A stretch of DNA of 64,000 nucleotides from Primula veris (lineage: Eukaryota > Streptophyta > Magnoliopsida > Ericales > Primulaceae): NCBI GenBank assembly GCA_963682055.1, contig OY821750.1, forward strand, positions 32,538,081-32,602,080. Direction: 5' to 3'. Positions within the stretch are counted from its first letter, which is position 1. Each line of letters begins with the position of its first letter. The position numbers and the translations under genes were made by a program. Shown piece by piece: positions 30,075-42,500 of this stretch. The notes under the pieces are model-generated. The model saw nothing but the letters and a program-made list of their open reading frames with translations, ran no database searches and was not told the DNA's origin.

Positions 30075-33000
30075 ATGACTAATGAGGATCAAATACCCAC
30101 CGTTTCTTCGGAAAACGTGCAGGGCGCACTTGTGATTGGCAGTAGCCATAACAATGCGAGCGCTGCGAGTGGGGGGGCTCAGGCTCAGGCTGAGGCCGAA
30201 GCTGCTGCGGCAAAGGCTGCGGCCGACGCTGCTGCGGCAGAGGCTGATGCTATGGCTGCGGCTGCGGCCGCAGCACAGGCTGCTGCTAAGGCTGCGGCCA
30301 AGGCAGCGCTTGTGGCTGCAGCCAGGGCAAAGGGCAAGGCTCCGGCAACACCGGCGATGCCAATGTTGCCAACCTCTCAACTGGAGAGACCGGAAAAATT
30401 TAGGGGCAACAACTTCAAACGTTGGCAGCAAAAGATGCTGTTTTATTTAACTGCCCTTAATCTGACCCGGTTTCTTAAGGAGTCTGCACCCGTCCTAAGC
30501 GAGGACGATGAGGACGTGCAGACGGTTTCGGCGGTGGAAGCGTGGAAACACGGCGACTACCTATGCCGGAACTACATCCTGTGTGCTCTGGATGACACTC
30601 TCTTCAGTGTATTCGAGCCCAAGGCTTCTGCAAAGGAGCTTTGGGAGTCTCTCGAACGAAAGTACAAAGTGAATAACGCTGGCGCAAAGAAATTTGTCGT
30701 CACGGACTTTCACGAGTACATGATGACTGATGGGAAGAGTGTTATCGAGCAGGTTGAGGAACTCCAACTCATATACCATAGGCTTGAGGTTGAAGGGCTA
30801 GTTATCAACGAACCTTTCCAAGTGGCATTAATGATTGAGAAACTGCCACCTTCTTGGAAAGAGTTTCAAAACTACCTGAAACACAAGCGAAAGGCTATGA
30901 CCTTGGAGGGACTCATTGAGAGGCTCAATGTTGAGCAAAGCAACCGCCGATCCGGAAGGAAAGGCGGTGGCGGAGCAGGCAACGCGGTTGCCAAGGCCCA
31001 TGTGGTTGAGGACGCTGTGTCTAAGCGGAAACGCTTTGACAGCGGAGTCGGTGCCTCTCTCAAGAAGAAATTCATGGGAGACTGCTTTGTGTGCAACAAA
31101 CCGGGCCATCGTGCCGCGGATTGTAAGATGCGCACCGACAAGCCCAAACCCCCCCCAAAGAGGAAGTTCCAAGGGAAAGGGAGGAAGAGGGCACCTGCTC
31201 AAGCTAATGTGGCTGAGGGAGGAGATGATGCTGGACAGGACTATATGCACCTGAGTGCTGTGGTCTCGGAAGTGAACCTGGTGGGGAGCAACCCAAAGGA
31301 ATGGTGGCTGGACACAGGCGCCACTAGTCACATCTGTGCCAGCAAATGGATGTTCAAGACCTATACGGCCGTGGACAATGAGAGCTGCTTCATGGGGAAC
31401 TCGGCAACTTCCAGGGTGGAAGGAAAAGGAACCGTGCTGCTGAAGATGACATCGGGAAAGGAGCTCACACTGAATGGCGTGCTCCATGTGCCAGAAATTC
31501 GCAAGAATCTGGTTTCCGGGTCCGTGATGGTGAACAAAGGATTTAAACTTGTATTTGAATCTGCAAAAATTGTAATCACTTTAAACGGAATGTATGTAGG
31601 CCGTGGCTATATGACCAACGGCATGTTTAAATTAAATGTTGGTACTCCGGCTCCTAAAGCCGAGTTAGCTATTGAGGGTACTAAGGCTGAGGCCAGTACC
31701 AAGAATAATGTAATCGTGAATGTTGCCCAAGTGGCCAATAAAACTTCGTTTGCTTATTCTTGCGATTCATTTAATTTATGGCATGGTAGATTAGGTCATG
31801 TGAATGCTAATTCTATGAAGAAATTAATATCACTGAATCTACTACCTAATTTTGTATTTGATAAACAACATAAATGTGAGGTTTGTGTTGAAGCAAAATT
31901 AACCAAGTCTTCGTATCAACATATTGAACGAAGTACTGAACCTCTCGGTCTAATACACACGGATGTATGCGACTTAAAGTTTATACAAACGCGAGGAGGG
32001 AAAAAGTATTTCATCACGTTTATAGATGATTGTACTAGATACTGCTATGTCTACTTAATGAGAAGTAAAGACGAAGCGGTAGAGAAATTCGCTCTTTATA
32101 AGACCGAAGTAGAGAATCAACTCAATAAAAAGATTAAAATATTGAGGAGTGATAGAGGCGGTGAATACGAAGCACCGTTTGCGCAGATATGCGCAGAAAA
32201 TGGCATTATACATCAAACGACAGCCCCATACTCTCCGGAGCAGAATGGGGTTGCCGAGCGTAAGAATAGGACGCTCAAGGAAATGATGAATGCTATGTTA
32301 ATAAGTTCTGGGTTACCCCAGAACATGTGGGGGGAAGCGCTGCTTTCCGCCAACTATGTATTGAACAAGCTACCACATAAGAAACGTGATAAACCACCTT
32401 ATGAACTATGGAAAGGCCATAGGCCGAGCTATAAATTCTTAAGGGTTTGGGGTTGTCTCGCGAAGGTCCTTGTCTCGCTTCCTAAAAGAACGAGAATAGG
32501 GCCAAAGACGGTAGACTGTGTGTTCATAGGATATGCACAAAACAGTAGTGCTTATCGTTTTCTCGTGCACAAGTCGGATAATCCCGATGTGCATGCAGAT
32601 ACTATCATCGAAGCTCGAGAAGCTTCTTTCTTCGAGGAGATCTTTCCCCGCAAGTCTTCCGTAACTGTAGAGACTGAGGAGTCAAACAGTGAGGAAAATG
32701 TGGGGGCAAGTGAACCGTTGGAGGAAGAAGAAGAAGAGCCTCGACGTAGTAAAAGGGCTAGAAAGGAAACGACTTTCGGTCCAGATTTTGTAACCTTCAT
32801 GATAGAAGGCGAACCGGCGACATTCAAACAAGCAATGTCATCCCCGGAAGCCCAATATTGGGAGGAAGCGATCAACAATGAGGTTGAATCGATATTACAA
32901 AATCACACTTGGGAACTAGTGGATCTACCACCCGGGTGTAAGCCACTAGGACACAAGTGGATCTTCAAGAGGAAGAGAAAGCTCGATGGAACAATCGAGA

Positions 33001-34454
33001 AATACAAGGCTAGGCTTGTAGTGAAAGGTTTTAGACAAACCGAAGGTGTCGACTATTTCGACACCTATGCTCCTGTCTCCAGGAAGACGTCAATCCGGAT
33101 AGTCATTGCTCTCGCAGCACTGTTCGATCTGGAAATACATCAAATGGATGTTAAAACGGCGTTCTTGAATGGTGAGTTGGAAGAGGAAATTTACATGGAA
33201 CAACCGGAAGGGTTTGTGGTTCCAGGTAAAGCTCACAAGGTGTGTAAACTTGTGAAGTCCTTGTATGGACTTAAACAAGCACCTAAACAATGGCACGAAA
33301 AATTTGATAGAGTGATGCTATCAAACGGTTTTCGGATAAACGAATGTGACAAATGCGTCTACGTAAAAGGAAATGAAAAGGACTACGTGGTAGTCTGCCT
33401 CTACGTAGATGACATGATTATAATAGGGAGTATTGATAACATCAACTCCACTAAGAAAATGTTGTCACAAAAATTCGAGATGAAAGACTTGGGTGTCGCT
33501 GATGTTATACTTGGTATGAAAATTACCAAGACATCAGACGGATATGCGCTATCTCAAACTCACTATGTCAGACAGATGCTTGACAAATTTGATAAAGATA
33601 GTAGAGCTACATCCAGAACTCCGATAGAGATCTCAACCACCCTGAAAAAGAACTTTGGGGAGAGTGTGAGACAATTGGAATATTCTCGAATAATAGGCAG
33701 TCTGATGTACGTCATGAACTGTACTAGACCAGACATAGCCAACTCAGTGAGTAGACTGAGTAGGTACACCAGTAATCTCAATGAGGAACACTGGAAGGCC
33801 ATCATGAGACTTCTCAGATACATGAGATACACAGCAGACCGAGGGTTGCATTATACCAGATATCCAGCTGTACTGGAAGGGTATTCTGATGCAAACTGGA
33901 TCTCGGATTCCAACAGTACACGATCCACTAGCGGATATGTGTTCGTGATGGGAGGAGCAGCTGTCTCATGGAGATCATCCAAGCAGACGTGCATAGCTAG
34001 ATCAACTATGGAATCTGAGTTCATAGCGTTGGATCTAGCAACAGAAGAGGCTGATTGGCTGAGAAGCTTTCTGGAAGGAATTCCAATGTGGCCGAAACCT
34101 GTCCCAGCAATAAGCATGCACTGCGATAGTCAGTCGGCTATTGGACGGGCGCAGGATCATATGTATAATGGAAAGTCCCGACATATTCGTCGGAGACATA
34201 AATCCGTAAGAGAATTGTTAGCTAACGGTGTGGTGTCCTTAGATTTTGTGAGATCTAAAGACAATATAGCGGATCCATTTACAAAAGGCTTGACTCAGGT
34301 AGGAGTTGAAGTTTCATCGAGGGGAATGGGGTTGAAGCCCATTAAACTGGAAACCTCCTCAGAGGCAACCCAACCCGAACTGGATTCTCCAGCGTCGGGT
34401 TCAACGGGAAAACCGAACTGTGGGGGTGACCGAACAAAGCACTCGGGAACTTAA
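30075..34454 (+). CDS. gag-pol polyprotein of the 8.4-kb copia element
   Basis: Uninterrupted polyprotein of about 1459 residues. The frame is open from 30063, but that codon is TTG; the first ATG is 30075 (MTNEDQIP), just behind TTGTCATTTCAG, a possible splice acceptor. Order: an Ala-rich N-terminus (residues about 30-90), gag with [17 protein letters not shown] knuckle [14 protein letters not shown] (about 335), protease [10 protein letters not shown] (about 410), integrase zinc region HGRLGH...CEVC and core acidic residues (LIHTDVC about 627, [19 protein letters not shown]), reverse transcriptase with LYVDDM (about 1110), RNase H (YSDANW about 1272). Integrase before RT defines Ty1/copia. 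All key motifs are intact. Confidence 0.95.
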   Translation: MTNEDQIPTVSSENVQGALVIGSSHNNASAASGGAQAQAEAEAAAAKAAADAAAAEADAMAAAAAAAQAAAKAAAKAALVAAARAKGKAPATPAMPMLPTSQLERPEKFRGNNFKRWQQKMLFYLTALNLTRFLKESAPVLSEDDEDVQTVSAVEAWKHGDYLCRNYILCALDDTLFSVFEPKASAKELWESLERKYKVNNAGAKKFVVTDFHEYMMTDGKSVIEQVEELQLIYHRLEVEGLVINEPFQVALMIEKLPPSWKEFQNYLKHKRKAMTLEGLIERLNVEQSNRRSGRKGGGGAGNAVAKAHVVEDAVSKRKRFDSGVGASLKKKFMGDCFVCNKPGHRAADCKMRTDKPKPPPKRKFQGKGRKRAPAQANVAEGGDDAGQDYMHLSAVVSEVNLVGSNPKEWWLDTGATSHICASKWMFKTYTAVDNESCFMGNSATSRVEGKGTVLLKMTSGKELTLNGVLHVPEIRKNLVSGSVMVNKGFKLVFESAKIVITLNGMYVGRGYMTNGMFKLNVGTPAPKAELAIEGTKAEASTKNNVIVNVAQVANKTSFAYSCDSFNLWHGRLGHVNANSMKKLISLNLLPNFVFDKQHKCEVCVEAKLTKSSYQHIERSTEPLGLIHTDVCDLKFIQTRGGKKYFITFIDDCTRYCYVYLMRSKDEAVEKFALYKTEVENQLNKKIKILRSDRGGEYEAPFAQICAENGIIHQTTAPYSPEQNGVAERKNRTLKEMMNAMLISSGLPQNMWGEALLSANYVLNKLPHKKRDKPPYELWKGHRPSYKFLRVWGCLAKVLVSLPKRTRIGPKTVDCVFIGYAQNSSAYRFLVHKSDNPDVHADTIIEAREASFFEEIFPRKSSVTVETEESNSEENVGASEPLEEEEEEPRRSKRARKETTFGPDFVTFMIEGEPATFKQAMSSPEAQYWEEAINNEVESILQNHTWELVDLPPGCKPLGHKWIFKRKRKLDGTIEKYKARLVVKGFRQTEGVDYFDTYAPVSRKTSIRIVIALAALFDLEIHQMDVKTAFLNGELEEEIYMEQPEGFVVPGKAHKVCKLVKSLYGLKQAPKQWHEKFDRVMLSNGFRINECDKCVYVKGNEKDYVVVCLYVDDMIIIGSIDNINSTKKMLSQKFEMKDLGVADVILGMKITKTSDGYALSQTHYVRQMLDKFDKDSRATSRTPIEISTTLKKNFGESVRQLEYSRIIGSLMYVMNCTRPDIANSVSRLSRYTSNLNEEHWKAIMRLLRYMRYTADRGLHYTRYPAVLEGYSDANWISDSNSTRSTSGYVFVMGGAAVSWRSSKQTCIARSTMESEFIALDLATEEADWLRSFLEGIPMWPKPVPAISMHCDSQSAIGRAQDHMYNGKSRHIRRRHKSVRELLANGVVSLDFVRSKDNIADPFTKGLTQVGVEVSSRGMGLKPIKLETSSEATQPELDSPASGSTGKPNCGGDRTKHSGT
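30165..30355 (+). repeat. Ala-codon-rich low-complexity segment of gag
   Basis: GCT/GCG/GCC-rich sequence encodes Ala with interspersed Glu, Asp, Lys and Gln. The GC content is far above the surroundings. Such an Ala-rich helical N-terminus is not typical of copia gag. Confidence 0.85.
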
Positions 34455-34931
34455 GTTCCCAGCCCATTTCTAGGATGAAAGAGTGATAGACCTAGACCAT
34501 CTTAAGGGTGAGCATGAGGCTCTTAATGAAAACAAGTATCTCGAAGATCGAGAGGGGTGAGTCAGGACACCCTTGACTTGAAATCACCTATGACGAGTGT
34601 GTATGGCCGATACTATGTGATGAGCCATGGGCTAAATCACTAGAGCACTCGGTTGAACTTTGCCAAGGCAGTCCACGGCCAAATATGGACAACAACCAAA
34701 GGGCTTAGTAAGTGGTGTAGAGGGGACACTGTGTGCGCATTACCCTGGTATGCACAAACGCTAAAGGGTTCAAGGCTTAAAGGCTACCCAATAGTAGCAT
34801 ATCAGATTTTACGTCACTACGGCAGGTTCAAGGCGCGCGCTACCTGTCCTTATGCAGTGAACTCTTGCGGTTTTCTCTCGTATGCATTTAGGAGCATTTT
34901 ATTTTCAGCCAATTGCATTCATGTGGGGGAT
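34455..34931 (+). other. 3' untranslated region and polypurine tract of the copia element
   Basis: No further gene; the 98-residue frame at 34653-34949 has no motif and runs into the LTR. The segment ends in ATGTGGGGGAT (34921-34931), the polypurine tract. Confidence 0.7.
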
Positions 34932-36556
34932 TGTTGGAAAAACATGTGAAAACATGGGTGTTTCCGAATGGTCACTGGACCAACTTCGAGTCATTATTTC
35001 GTGTAACAGCGCTGAGTTGTTTATACCGTAATCAACGTGGTTGAGTAGCCCGTGTGACGAGCTTCGTAACGGTATATCACATGACCTATTCGGAGAATGG
35101 GTGTGAATACAAAGTGGCTTCAAAGTTGGTACCTCGGAAGCTCAAATCTGGAAAAACGAAATGGTTAATGAGAAAAACCATTTAGTATAATCCCATATTG
35201 GAAGATTAAGAGTTAATCTTACAATATATATACCATACCAACCCATGTAGTTATTAAACTAACATGTCCACATACACCTAAGAGTATTAGTGTGTACCAC
35301 ACACGCGCGCTCGCTCGTGTCTCGTGTCTCGGGTCTCGGGTCTCGGGCTCGGGCACGGGCACGGGCACGGGCGTGGGCGTGGGCGTGGGCGTGGGCGTGG
35401 GCTTGGGCTTGGGCTTGGGCTTGGGCTTGGGCTTGGGCTTGGGCTTGGGATTTGGGATTTGGGATTTGGGATTTGGGATTTGGGATTTGGGATTTGGGGA
35501 ATGTCTCGGGTCTTGGGTCTTGGGTCTTGGGTCTTGGGTCCAAACCCGAATAGGGAGTTTTGTATAAAATACAAAAGGAGTCCCTAGAGTTTCCAGCAAG
35601 AGAAACGTCAGCAATGAATGAGAGTAAATGCTGCGGTTTCAGAATTGATTGAGCGGATTCTGGGGGTGTAACTCCCAGAATTAAAGACCAACATTTATGG
35701 TTGCGGTTTCAGTAGAGCCTATAAAAGGCAGCCATCCCCCTCTCATTTCAGTACACCTTCATACACACAACTCACAGCATAAGCATACACTTAGTGAGAG
35801 AGAACCGCACCACCAACAGCTCGACCTGTGGTTCGGTGCCGGTTTCCATACGAGCCACTCTGAGATAGAAGTTGTACCTTGGGAACAAAGTCCCGAAACC
35901 AGAAACCTTTAAAGGTGGTTCGGGAAATATTGTTTAAGGGAAACTGCTCAGCAGTTGCCTCTTCTTTTAATTTCTGTTATTTACTTTTCAGTCCTTTATT
36001 ATTCTGTCCATTTAATTTCAGTACTGTTTCCTTTTTTGTATTTACTTTCCAGTACCTTTAGTTTCTGTAATTTACATTTCAGTCTTTCCTATTCTGTAAT
36101 TTACTTTCCTGTAATTTAATTTCCAGTATTTACATAACAGTCCGGGCAGTTTATTTAATAACAGTCCGGGCAGTTTTTTATTCGTTAAAACCAGTCCAGT
36201 TTGTTTTATTTACAAAACCAGTCCGGCAGTTTTTATTTGTTAAAACCAGTCCGGCAGTTTGTTTAAAACCAGTCCGGCAGTTTTTTATTTGTTAAAACAG
36301 TCCGGCAGTTTGTTTAAAACAGTCCGGCAGTTTCTTTTTCTTGTTAAAACAGTCCGGCAGTTTGTTTTATTTACAAAACAGTCCGGCAGTTTTTATTTGT
36401 TGAAACCAGTCCAGCAGTTTAATTTAATTCTGTACGAGTCAGGAATTGTAATTCATATTCCAATTGTGAGAAATAAAGTGTTATTTCCATTGCGTTCCTG
36501 TCTTTTATATTATTGTCCTTTTCTTTATCGTATTCGAAATAGTACCAAAACCAACA
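34932..36556 (+). repeat. 3' LTR of the 8.4-kb copia element
   Basis: 1625 bp, 35 bp longer than the 5' LTR. The difference I see is in the hexamer array (about 35320-35540): GGGCGT x4, GGGCTT x8, GGGATTT x7 and one more TCTTGGG unit. It ends ACCAACA, followed by the target duplication ACAAC. Confidence 0.95.
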
Positions 36557-36755
36557 ACAACATGGGTTTTCAACTAATTAAATTGAACCATAAATAAAAA
36601 GGGAATAACAAACATTTGGAATTACATATTTGCAAGTGTTATATGAAATAGTTTTAATTTCCTTTCTTCAAATACATGGGTTTTCAAATAATTACTAGGC
36701 ACACCTATAGAGATCTTTCTTCAAAGAAAACAAAAATAGTCATGTACTTTCTAAT

Positions 36756-37077
36756 AGGGCTGAGTTCGGTTCGGTTCGATCCAGTTTGATTTTTGGCAAA
36801 ATCGAAACCGAAACAGAGCATATTTTTTGGTTCGATTTTTTTCGGTTTCGGTTTTTTTATTTTTTGAACCGAACCGGACCGGTTTTTTCGGTCCAGTTTC
36901 GGTTTTTTTCGGTGATTTTTCGGTTTTATTTTTTATTTTTCGGTTTTTTTCGGTTCGGTTTTACTGAAAACCGAAACCGACCCGAATTTTTTTTTGTTTT
37001 TCGGTTTCAATCTTTTTCGGTTTTTTTTTTATTCGGTTATCGGTTCGGTTCGGTTTTTTCAGTTTTTTGCCCAGGTA
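36756..37077. mobile_element. MITE rich in CGGTTTTTTTCGG/CCGAACCG motifs
   Basis: About 322 bp flanked by an 11-bp direct repeat, TACTTTCTAAT (36745-36755 and 37078-37088), of which 8 bp could be the hAT-type target duplication. Ends AGGGCTGAGTTCGG and TTTTTTGCCCAGGTA. Closely related to the element at 60870-61154 (shared GACAAAATCGAAACCG or GGCAAAATCGAAACCG). Confidence 0.65.
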
Positions 37078-38020
37078 TACTTTCTAATCATGCTACATGC
37101 TCTGTATGAAGAATTGAAAATGCAAAAAAAAAAAAGAATGAATATACTGTAGTGAGTAAGGTCGAGGGCCGGCCCGACAAATATATACATGTGTGAGGCT
37201 CAAACATGTTTGGTAGCCCAAAAAATACAAACGAAAATAAAAATAAAATAAGATTGTAGTTAAAGTATATTGAATTCATGACCAACAAGTTGAAATATTA
37301 ACTACACCTAGACTAATGTAGTACAATGTAAATGTATATTTATTTAATATTTCATATACAATTACAAACTATATTTTTAAAAGAGCTGACGTGATACCGT
37401 ATTATTTGTCCGAGGCTCAAGCCTTACTCCACTTGGGTCAGGCCCACTCCTGCCGTTTAAATACTCTTACATAAGGTTCGATAGACGACTAGTCGACTAC
37501 AAATTTGATTACGTTCAAACAAAAAGTTATTAGTTGTAAAATTAATTACACTGCACTGACTTCGTTTTCGAGTGTCATAATAAGGGAATAACAAACATCT
37601 GGAATTAGAGATCTGCAAATGCCGTATGAAATAGTTTTCCTATCATTGAACTCGGAACTTCTCTACTTCAAAGTCGTCCGAGACTTTGTTAGTTGATTAC
37701 TAAATAAAAAAAAAAGTTTTAAGTTAAAAGTAACCATCTCATAACAAATTAATTAAGAGCATATATTGTCTTTTACTTAATAACATTGATTATGTCCTCT
37801 TAATTTTCCAGTCTATCCAATCAAGAAATATCTAATTTTAACATCATCTAACGATCACATGCAAGTTCACAACTTCGTGATTCCGATTTTCAGAAACACA
37901 TTCTCAGTCAAGAAGTGTATGAACCGCCTCGTAAGTTGACCAGAGTGGCTAACGCATCATGCATAATTTTTGCATATCGTTCAAACTAAAAGTATTTGTA
38001 TAGACCGACTTTCTTACTTA

Positions 38021-38406
38021 AAGCATTCACATCAACTTATTCAAAATTATTATCAAATAAGAAGTCAAAAGCATAGTTTTTTATGTTTAAAGAGTCACTT
38101 AAATTTTACTTGCTTTTCCAATCTCTTCAAATCATTCTCTCTATTAATATTTTATTACTTTTTGTATTATCTTTTAATATTTAATTTATTTTTTGTGTTT
38201 AAAGAATACATCGATGAAAATGGGACCCAAAATAATATTATATTTGTAGGTTGAAGAAGAGAACCATACTCTCCATTTATAATGAGTGATAAGGATACTC
38301 TTCTAAAATAGAGAGTTTCATTTGAGTTTGATGTGAATGGTTTTTTACGAGTAAACTCTTCAAATTTAAAAAATGTTTGATTTTAAAAAGTTAGATGTGA
38401 ATGCTC
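38021..38406. mobile_element. Harbinger-type MITE with TTA duplication
   Basis: Left end AAGCATTCACATCAACTT, right end (inverted) GAGCATTCACATCTAACTT, flanked by TTA at 38018-38020 and 38407-38409. The 386-bp interior is AT-rich and non-coding. The GAGCATTCACATC end and TTA duplication fit Harbinger/Tourist MITEs of plants. Confidence 0.75.
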
Positions 38407-38424
38407 TTAATTACGGGCAGCAAC

Positions 38425-38925
38425 AAAAATGTGTAATTTTGTATGTTACATTTTTGTGTTAATGTTTTGGAATGAATATCGAACGATTAACACTACCGTG
38501 AATGTAATCAATTATTATTTAGGGTGTGTCACATACTAAAAATCTAACACATATTAATGAACCCAAAAATATTTATCCTAAAATTAATTCAAAACTAAAA
38601 CTAAAAAAATACTAAAAACCTAACACATGTCAATGAACCAAAAAATATCTACCCTAAAATTAATTTAAAATTAAAACTAAAAAATACTATTGGTTGACAC
38701 ACCCTAAATAATAATATATTTTGAAATGAGCACCGAACGATTAACACTATCGTGAATCTAGTATACTATTATTTTGGATGTGTCACATACTAAAAAACTA
38801 ACATCTATTAATGAACTGAAAAATATACTAAATGAATCCAAAAGAGATTGATTCTTGCTGCCTTGAAAAATCAAGACAGCATATCTTCAATTTTTCACGA
38901 CAGCAAAACCAATCCCTTAATTACC
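38425..38925. repeat. Dispersed repeat family, copy 1
   Basis: Shares long blocks with 48240-48975: TTTTGTATGTTA(C/A)ATTTTTGT near the left, CAATTATTATTTAG, AATGAACCCAAAAATAT, and at the right TGCTGCCTTGAAAAAT...CCAATCCC. Internally it also repeats the CTAACACATxTxAATGAAC segment two or three times. No coding sequence. Confidence 0.75.
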
Positions 38926-39589
38926 TATAAGGGTTCTTTTACTTTTTAAGGGGTGGAAAATGTAAGCTTGAAAAGTTAAGTTTTTCTTTGCATATTTCCC
39001 ATGTTACCGTTGTCGGGCTTCGTGATTTTATTTATCAAATCTGTATTTCAGTCGAGAGTTATAACGATTTCTTATAATATAATTGATCTACATCGGTCAA
39101 GAATATGGTTACACCTACACGAGAATCCTATCTTTACGTTTTATTGCTTATCGTATACAAGTCGTTTCTAGTACCCTCGGGCCTCGGCAACTTACCACTA
39201 GGTTTTTGTAAGCTATTAAAAATTAGACGCCAAATATACAGATTATAATGTTAGGGTCAAAGTATCTAACGAAACGATTGTTTTTCCAAGTCTGACAATA
39301 GGTGAGCAAAAGCTGTAGCCTGAGAAGCCATAATTTAAACATCAAATAGTCGAACTACTTTATAACTCATAGGGAAGGAGTAAAGATCTTATAAAACTCT
39401 TGCTAATACAAATTACGGAGTATCACAGTTACAATATCAGACCTGGAAAACCAACTCTAAAACCCGATTTTTGAGCTTCATCCTATTTATTGATTAAAAA
39501 GAAGCTCCGTCTATTGTTTATTTCTGAGCAAGCTAACAAGGAAAAGATAAAACTAACGGTCGTTAGCAAGAGAGGCAGACATCGGTGAC

Positions 39590-42500
39590 TTATAAAGCCG
39601 ACTGGAATATCATCTCCGCCAATTCCTGCAACATTTATGGCGGATTGTTAGAAGAAAAGTAGAAATATGATATTAGTCTATACATAAATAAATTGTACAA
39701 ACACTTCATAAAAGTCATGATGCCATTATACAGAAAACTTGGTGAAACAAGGGGAAAAATGGTTCTATTTTTATGTAATTAGCAGATGGAAAATTGGCAT
39801 AGTGGTGAACAGTTTAATACTACTTTAAGCTAAGATTGCAAAATGTAGTAAAAAAATGCCTGATATCAACATATGACATAAAAAGAACCGTTAATTTGAT
39901 ACATTACCTGCTTAGCAGAAGGAACTTTAGGTTCTGCCCATTCCATTGCTTTCTTTTCAAGTGTTTCAAAATCTGCTTTGCCAGCCTATACACAAATGAT
40001 TTTGATCATGAAATTAGAATTCTAAAAAACAGGCAAATGTAAGAAAATAATAATGTCAAGGAAATTAAATGTGATAGAAATTACCTCGATCTGGGCACCA
40101 AGTTCAGTATCGAAACTTTGATAGCGTTTACGAACAAGTTCAGCCAAAGAACCATCCTAATGTACACAACAATTAAACACTTAATCATTTAACCCGTCAT
40201 AACAAATCAAATCGTTAGATAGGGTCAAGTGATTGGGTATATACATTTATATACTAAAAAATAGGGGAGGACAACGAGAAAAAGTCACCTCAATGAGTTT
40301 CGCAACATTACGAAGTCCACGAGCCATGGTATCCATCCCACTGATATGAGCTATGAACAAATCCTCAACATCTGTACTTTCCCTTCGCCTAAACAAAGTT
40401 GAAATACAAATATACATTAAAGCATTTGTAAACAAGAAATACGAGTTACGAAGTAGAGCTAAAAGTGAACCAAAACTTTAAAATTAGCTGCAACTCTTTT
40501 GCTCCCATACATGCACATGCTTTATAATTGGGGAATAACTATGAAAATATAAATCGATTTGGATAGAAAATTCCAAATTATAGACTGAATCCTATTTAAA
40601 GTTTCTTGGTTTAACTGTAGTTACCAAATCCCTTTCTTTAAAAAAAAATTTCTGATGCACTCAACTAACCATGTCTGGGGAAATTAGCAACAGAGTTGGT
40701 TGCGATTAAATAGGAAGCTGAGGACTTGATGCTAACATTAGAAATTTGAAAAATCAAAGGGAATGAGATACAGCTTAATTTAAAATTCTCTCTATCATCC
40801 TACTAATAAACAGAAAGTTAAATCTACTTACAATTTGGCATCAAAGTTGAATCCCCCTGGTGCTATACCGCCCTGTTTAAGACGATAAAAGTAAAGTATA
40901 GATTATCTTAGACTGTCCAAATACAAATTAAATTTTAAATCTTTTTACACAACACGACAAAGACATACATTTCTCACGACGCTGAGCATAATCATGGTTG
41001 CTTCGGAGATGTCTGTCAAGAACTGGTCTGTGTCCCATCCTATATCATTAACAAAAAAATATTTGTAACACAATTCACCCTCGTAATAGTAATTGGAAAA
41101 AAAAATACTTATATTAACAAGTATAAGATGCTTGTTAGGCATACCAATCTGGGGATCCCCAGTATTAGCATCAATGTTTCCCAGCAGACCATCAATTCTT
41201 GCCGTTTCAAGCTCATGGTGACAGCTGCAAGTATTAAATTAACAATTTTGTTGGTCGTGTAGAGTGGACAAAAGTCAAACACCGACTATCCAGCGAGATT
41301 TGTACAACAAACAATGTAGGAAAAAGGTGAGATTGTGGGTTTGATTGATTGGAGCTTTTTAAGCGCATATTTCATTGCATTTTCCATGAAGGCTATATAT
41401 GGTAAGTTGTCCAGCTTAAGAAATGAGATTGTTTGGTTTTGGTCTAACAAAACTAGAAGTTTTAAAGAAACTTGTTACTTAAAATCGCAACCATACAAGC
41501 CATGTATGTACTAAATAACGAACCTGTGACCGGATAAGGTGGCATGATTGCACTCAATGTTGAGTTTGAATTCATCTGAAAACACAGAGACAAACAAGTA
41601 ATCTTAAGATTTAATGATCTATGAGATGGTCAAGTTTACATGAAGCAGCTTAACTATGACAGGTTAATGAGGTCAGTAATTCAAAAGAGAGGAAAAGAGA
41701 TTTGGCATCTGTTCACAATTAAAAGCTGGAGGGTGCTTCAGTAGAACGCTTTACAAGAACACGTTTTAATAGAGACTGACAGCAAAGCCTAGCTAACTAA
41801 AACCAAAGGTGAAAAATATAAGATACATCTCAACACCAGATGGTAAACCTTACCTTTAAGGCCATATTTCCGCAAGAAATTGGCAGTTGTTGCCGCATCC
41901 CAATCATATTGATGTTTGGTTGGTTCTTGTGGTTTCGGCTCAATGAGAAGAGTCCCTGAAGAAAAGAAAGACAGTGATTAATAGAGAGAGAGACAAGAGA
42001 GAGGATGGTGAGAAATGGACTAAAGTATAATGAATTACAACAGATTCCGCATAAAACTACAAACTCGGTATATTATTTAACTATACATAATTGTTATAAT
42101 CGTATACATACCATTGAATCCGATTTTCTTTTTATAAGCCACAGCAGCTTGCATAAACCTTGCCTGTATAAAGAGACCAAGATAAAAAAGAATTGTTTCA
42201 TAGATGTCAAACATGCCAATATTGATGATTTTCTGAAGGTAGTAGCTTCTTGCAACACAAGCAATTTTTGGGGATTAAAATATACCATATACTAAATAGA
42301 CCTACCATATGATCAAGCTCTCTGCCCATATCGGTGTTGAGGAGAGACTGATAACCCTCTCGACCTCCCCAAAAGACATAATTTTCACCTCCAAGATAAT
42401 GTGTAACCTGTAATAAATGATAGTTAATATTACGCTTTTTCAGAAAATAATATATAGGTTGTATTTACATTTCCTGGGCAAAAGTCTTGCTCAATCTAAC

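Larger units (their letters stand above)
28135..36556 (+). mobile_element. Ty1/copia LTR retrotransposon, 8.4 kb
   Basis: Complete element: LTRs at 28135-29724 and 34932-36556, both TGTTGGAAAAACATG...ACCAACA, with a perfect 5-bp target duplication ACAAC (28130-28134 and 36557-36561). A polypurine tract, ATGTGGGGGAT, directly precedes the 3' LTR. The single gag-pol frame is open, with integrase before reverse transcriptase as in copia. No canonical initiator-Met primer site (TGGTATCAGAGC) follows the 5' LTR. Apart from repeat length, the LTRs look almost identical, so the insertion is recent and the copy may be active. Confidence 0.95.
36562..39589. other. Intergenic DNA downstream of the xylose isomerase gene
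   Basis: No gene is supported. It holds two MITEs and one member of a dispersed repeat family (separate entries). 37163-37460 contains GGCCGGCCCG and TCAGGCCC words that could be remnants of another transposon. The last few hundred bases should include the 3' untranslated region of the gene ending at 39590. Confidence 0.5.
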
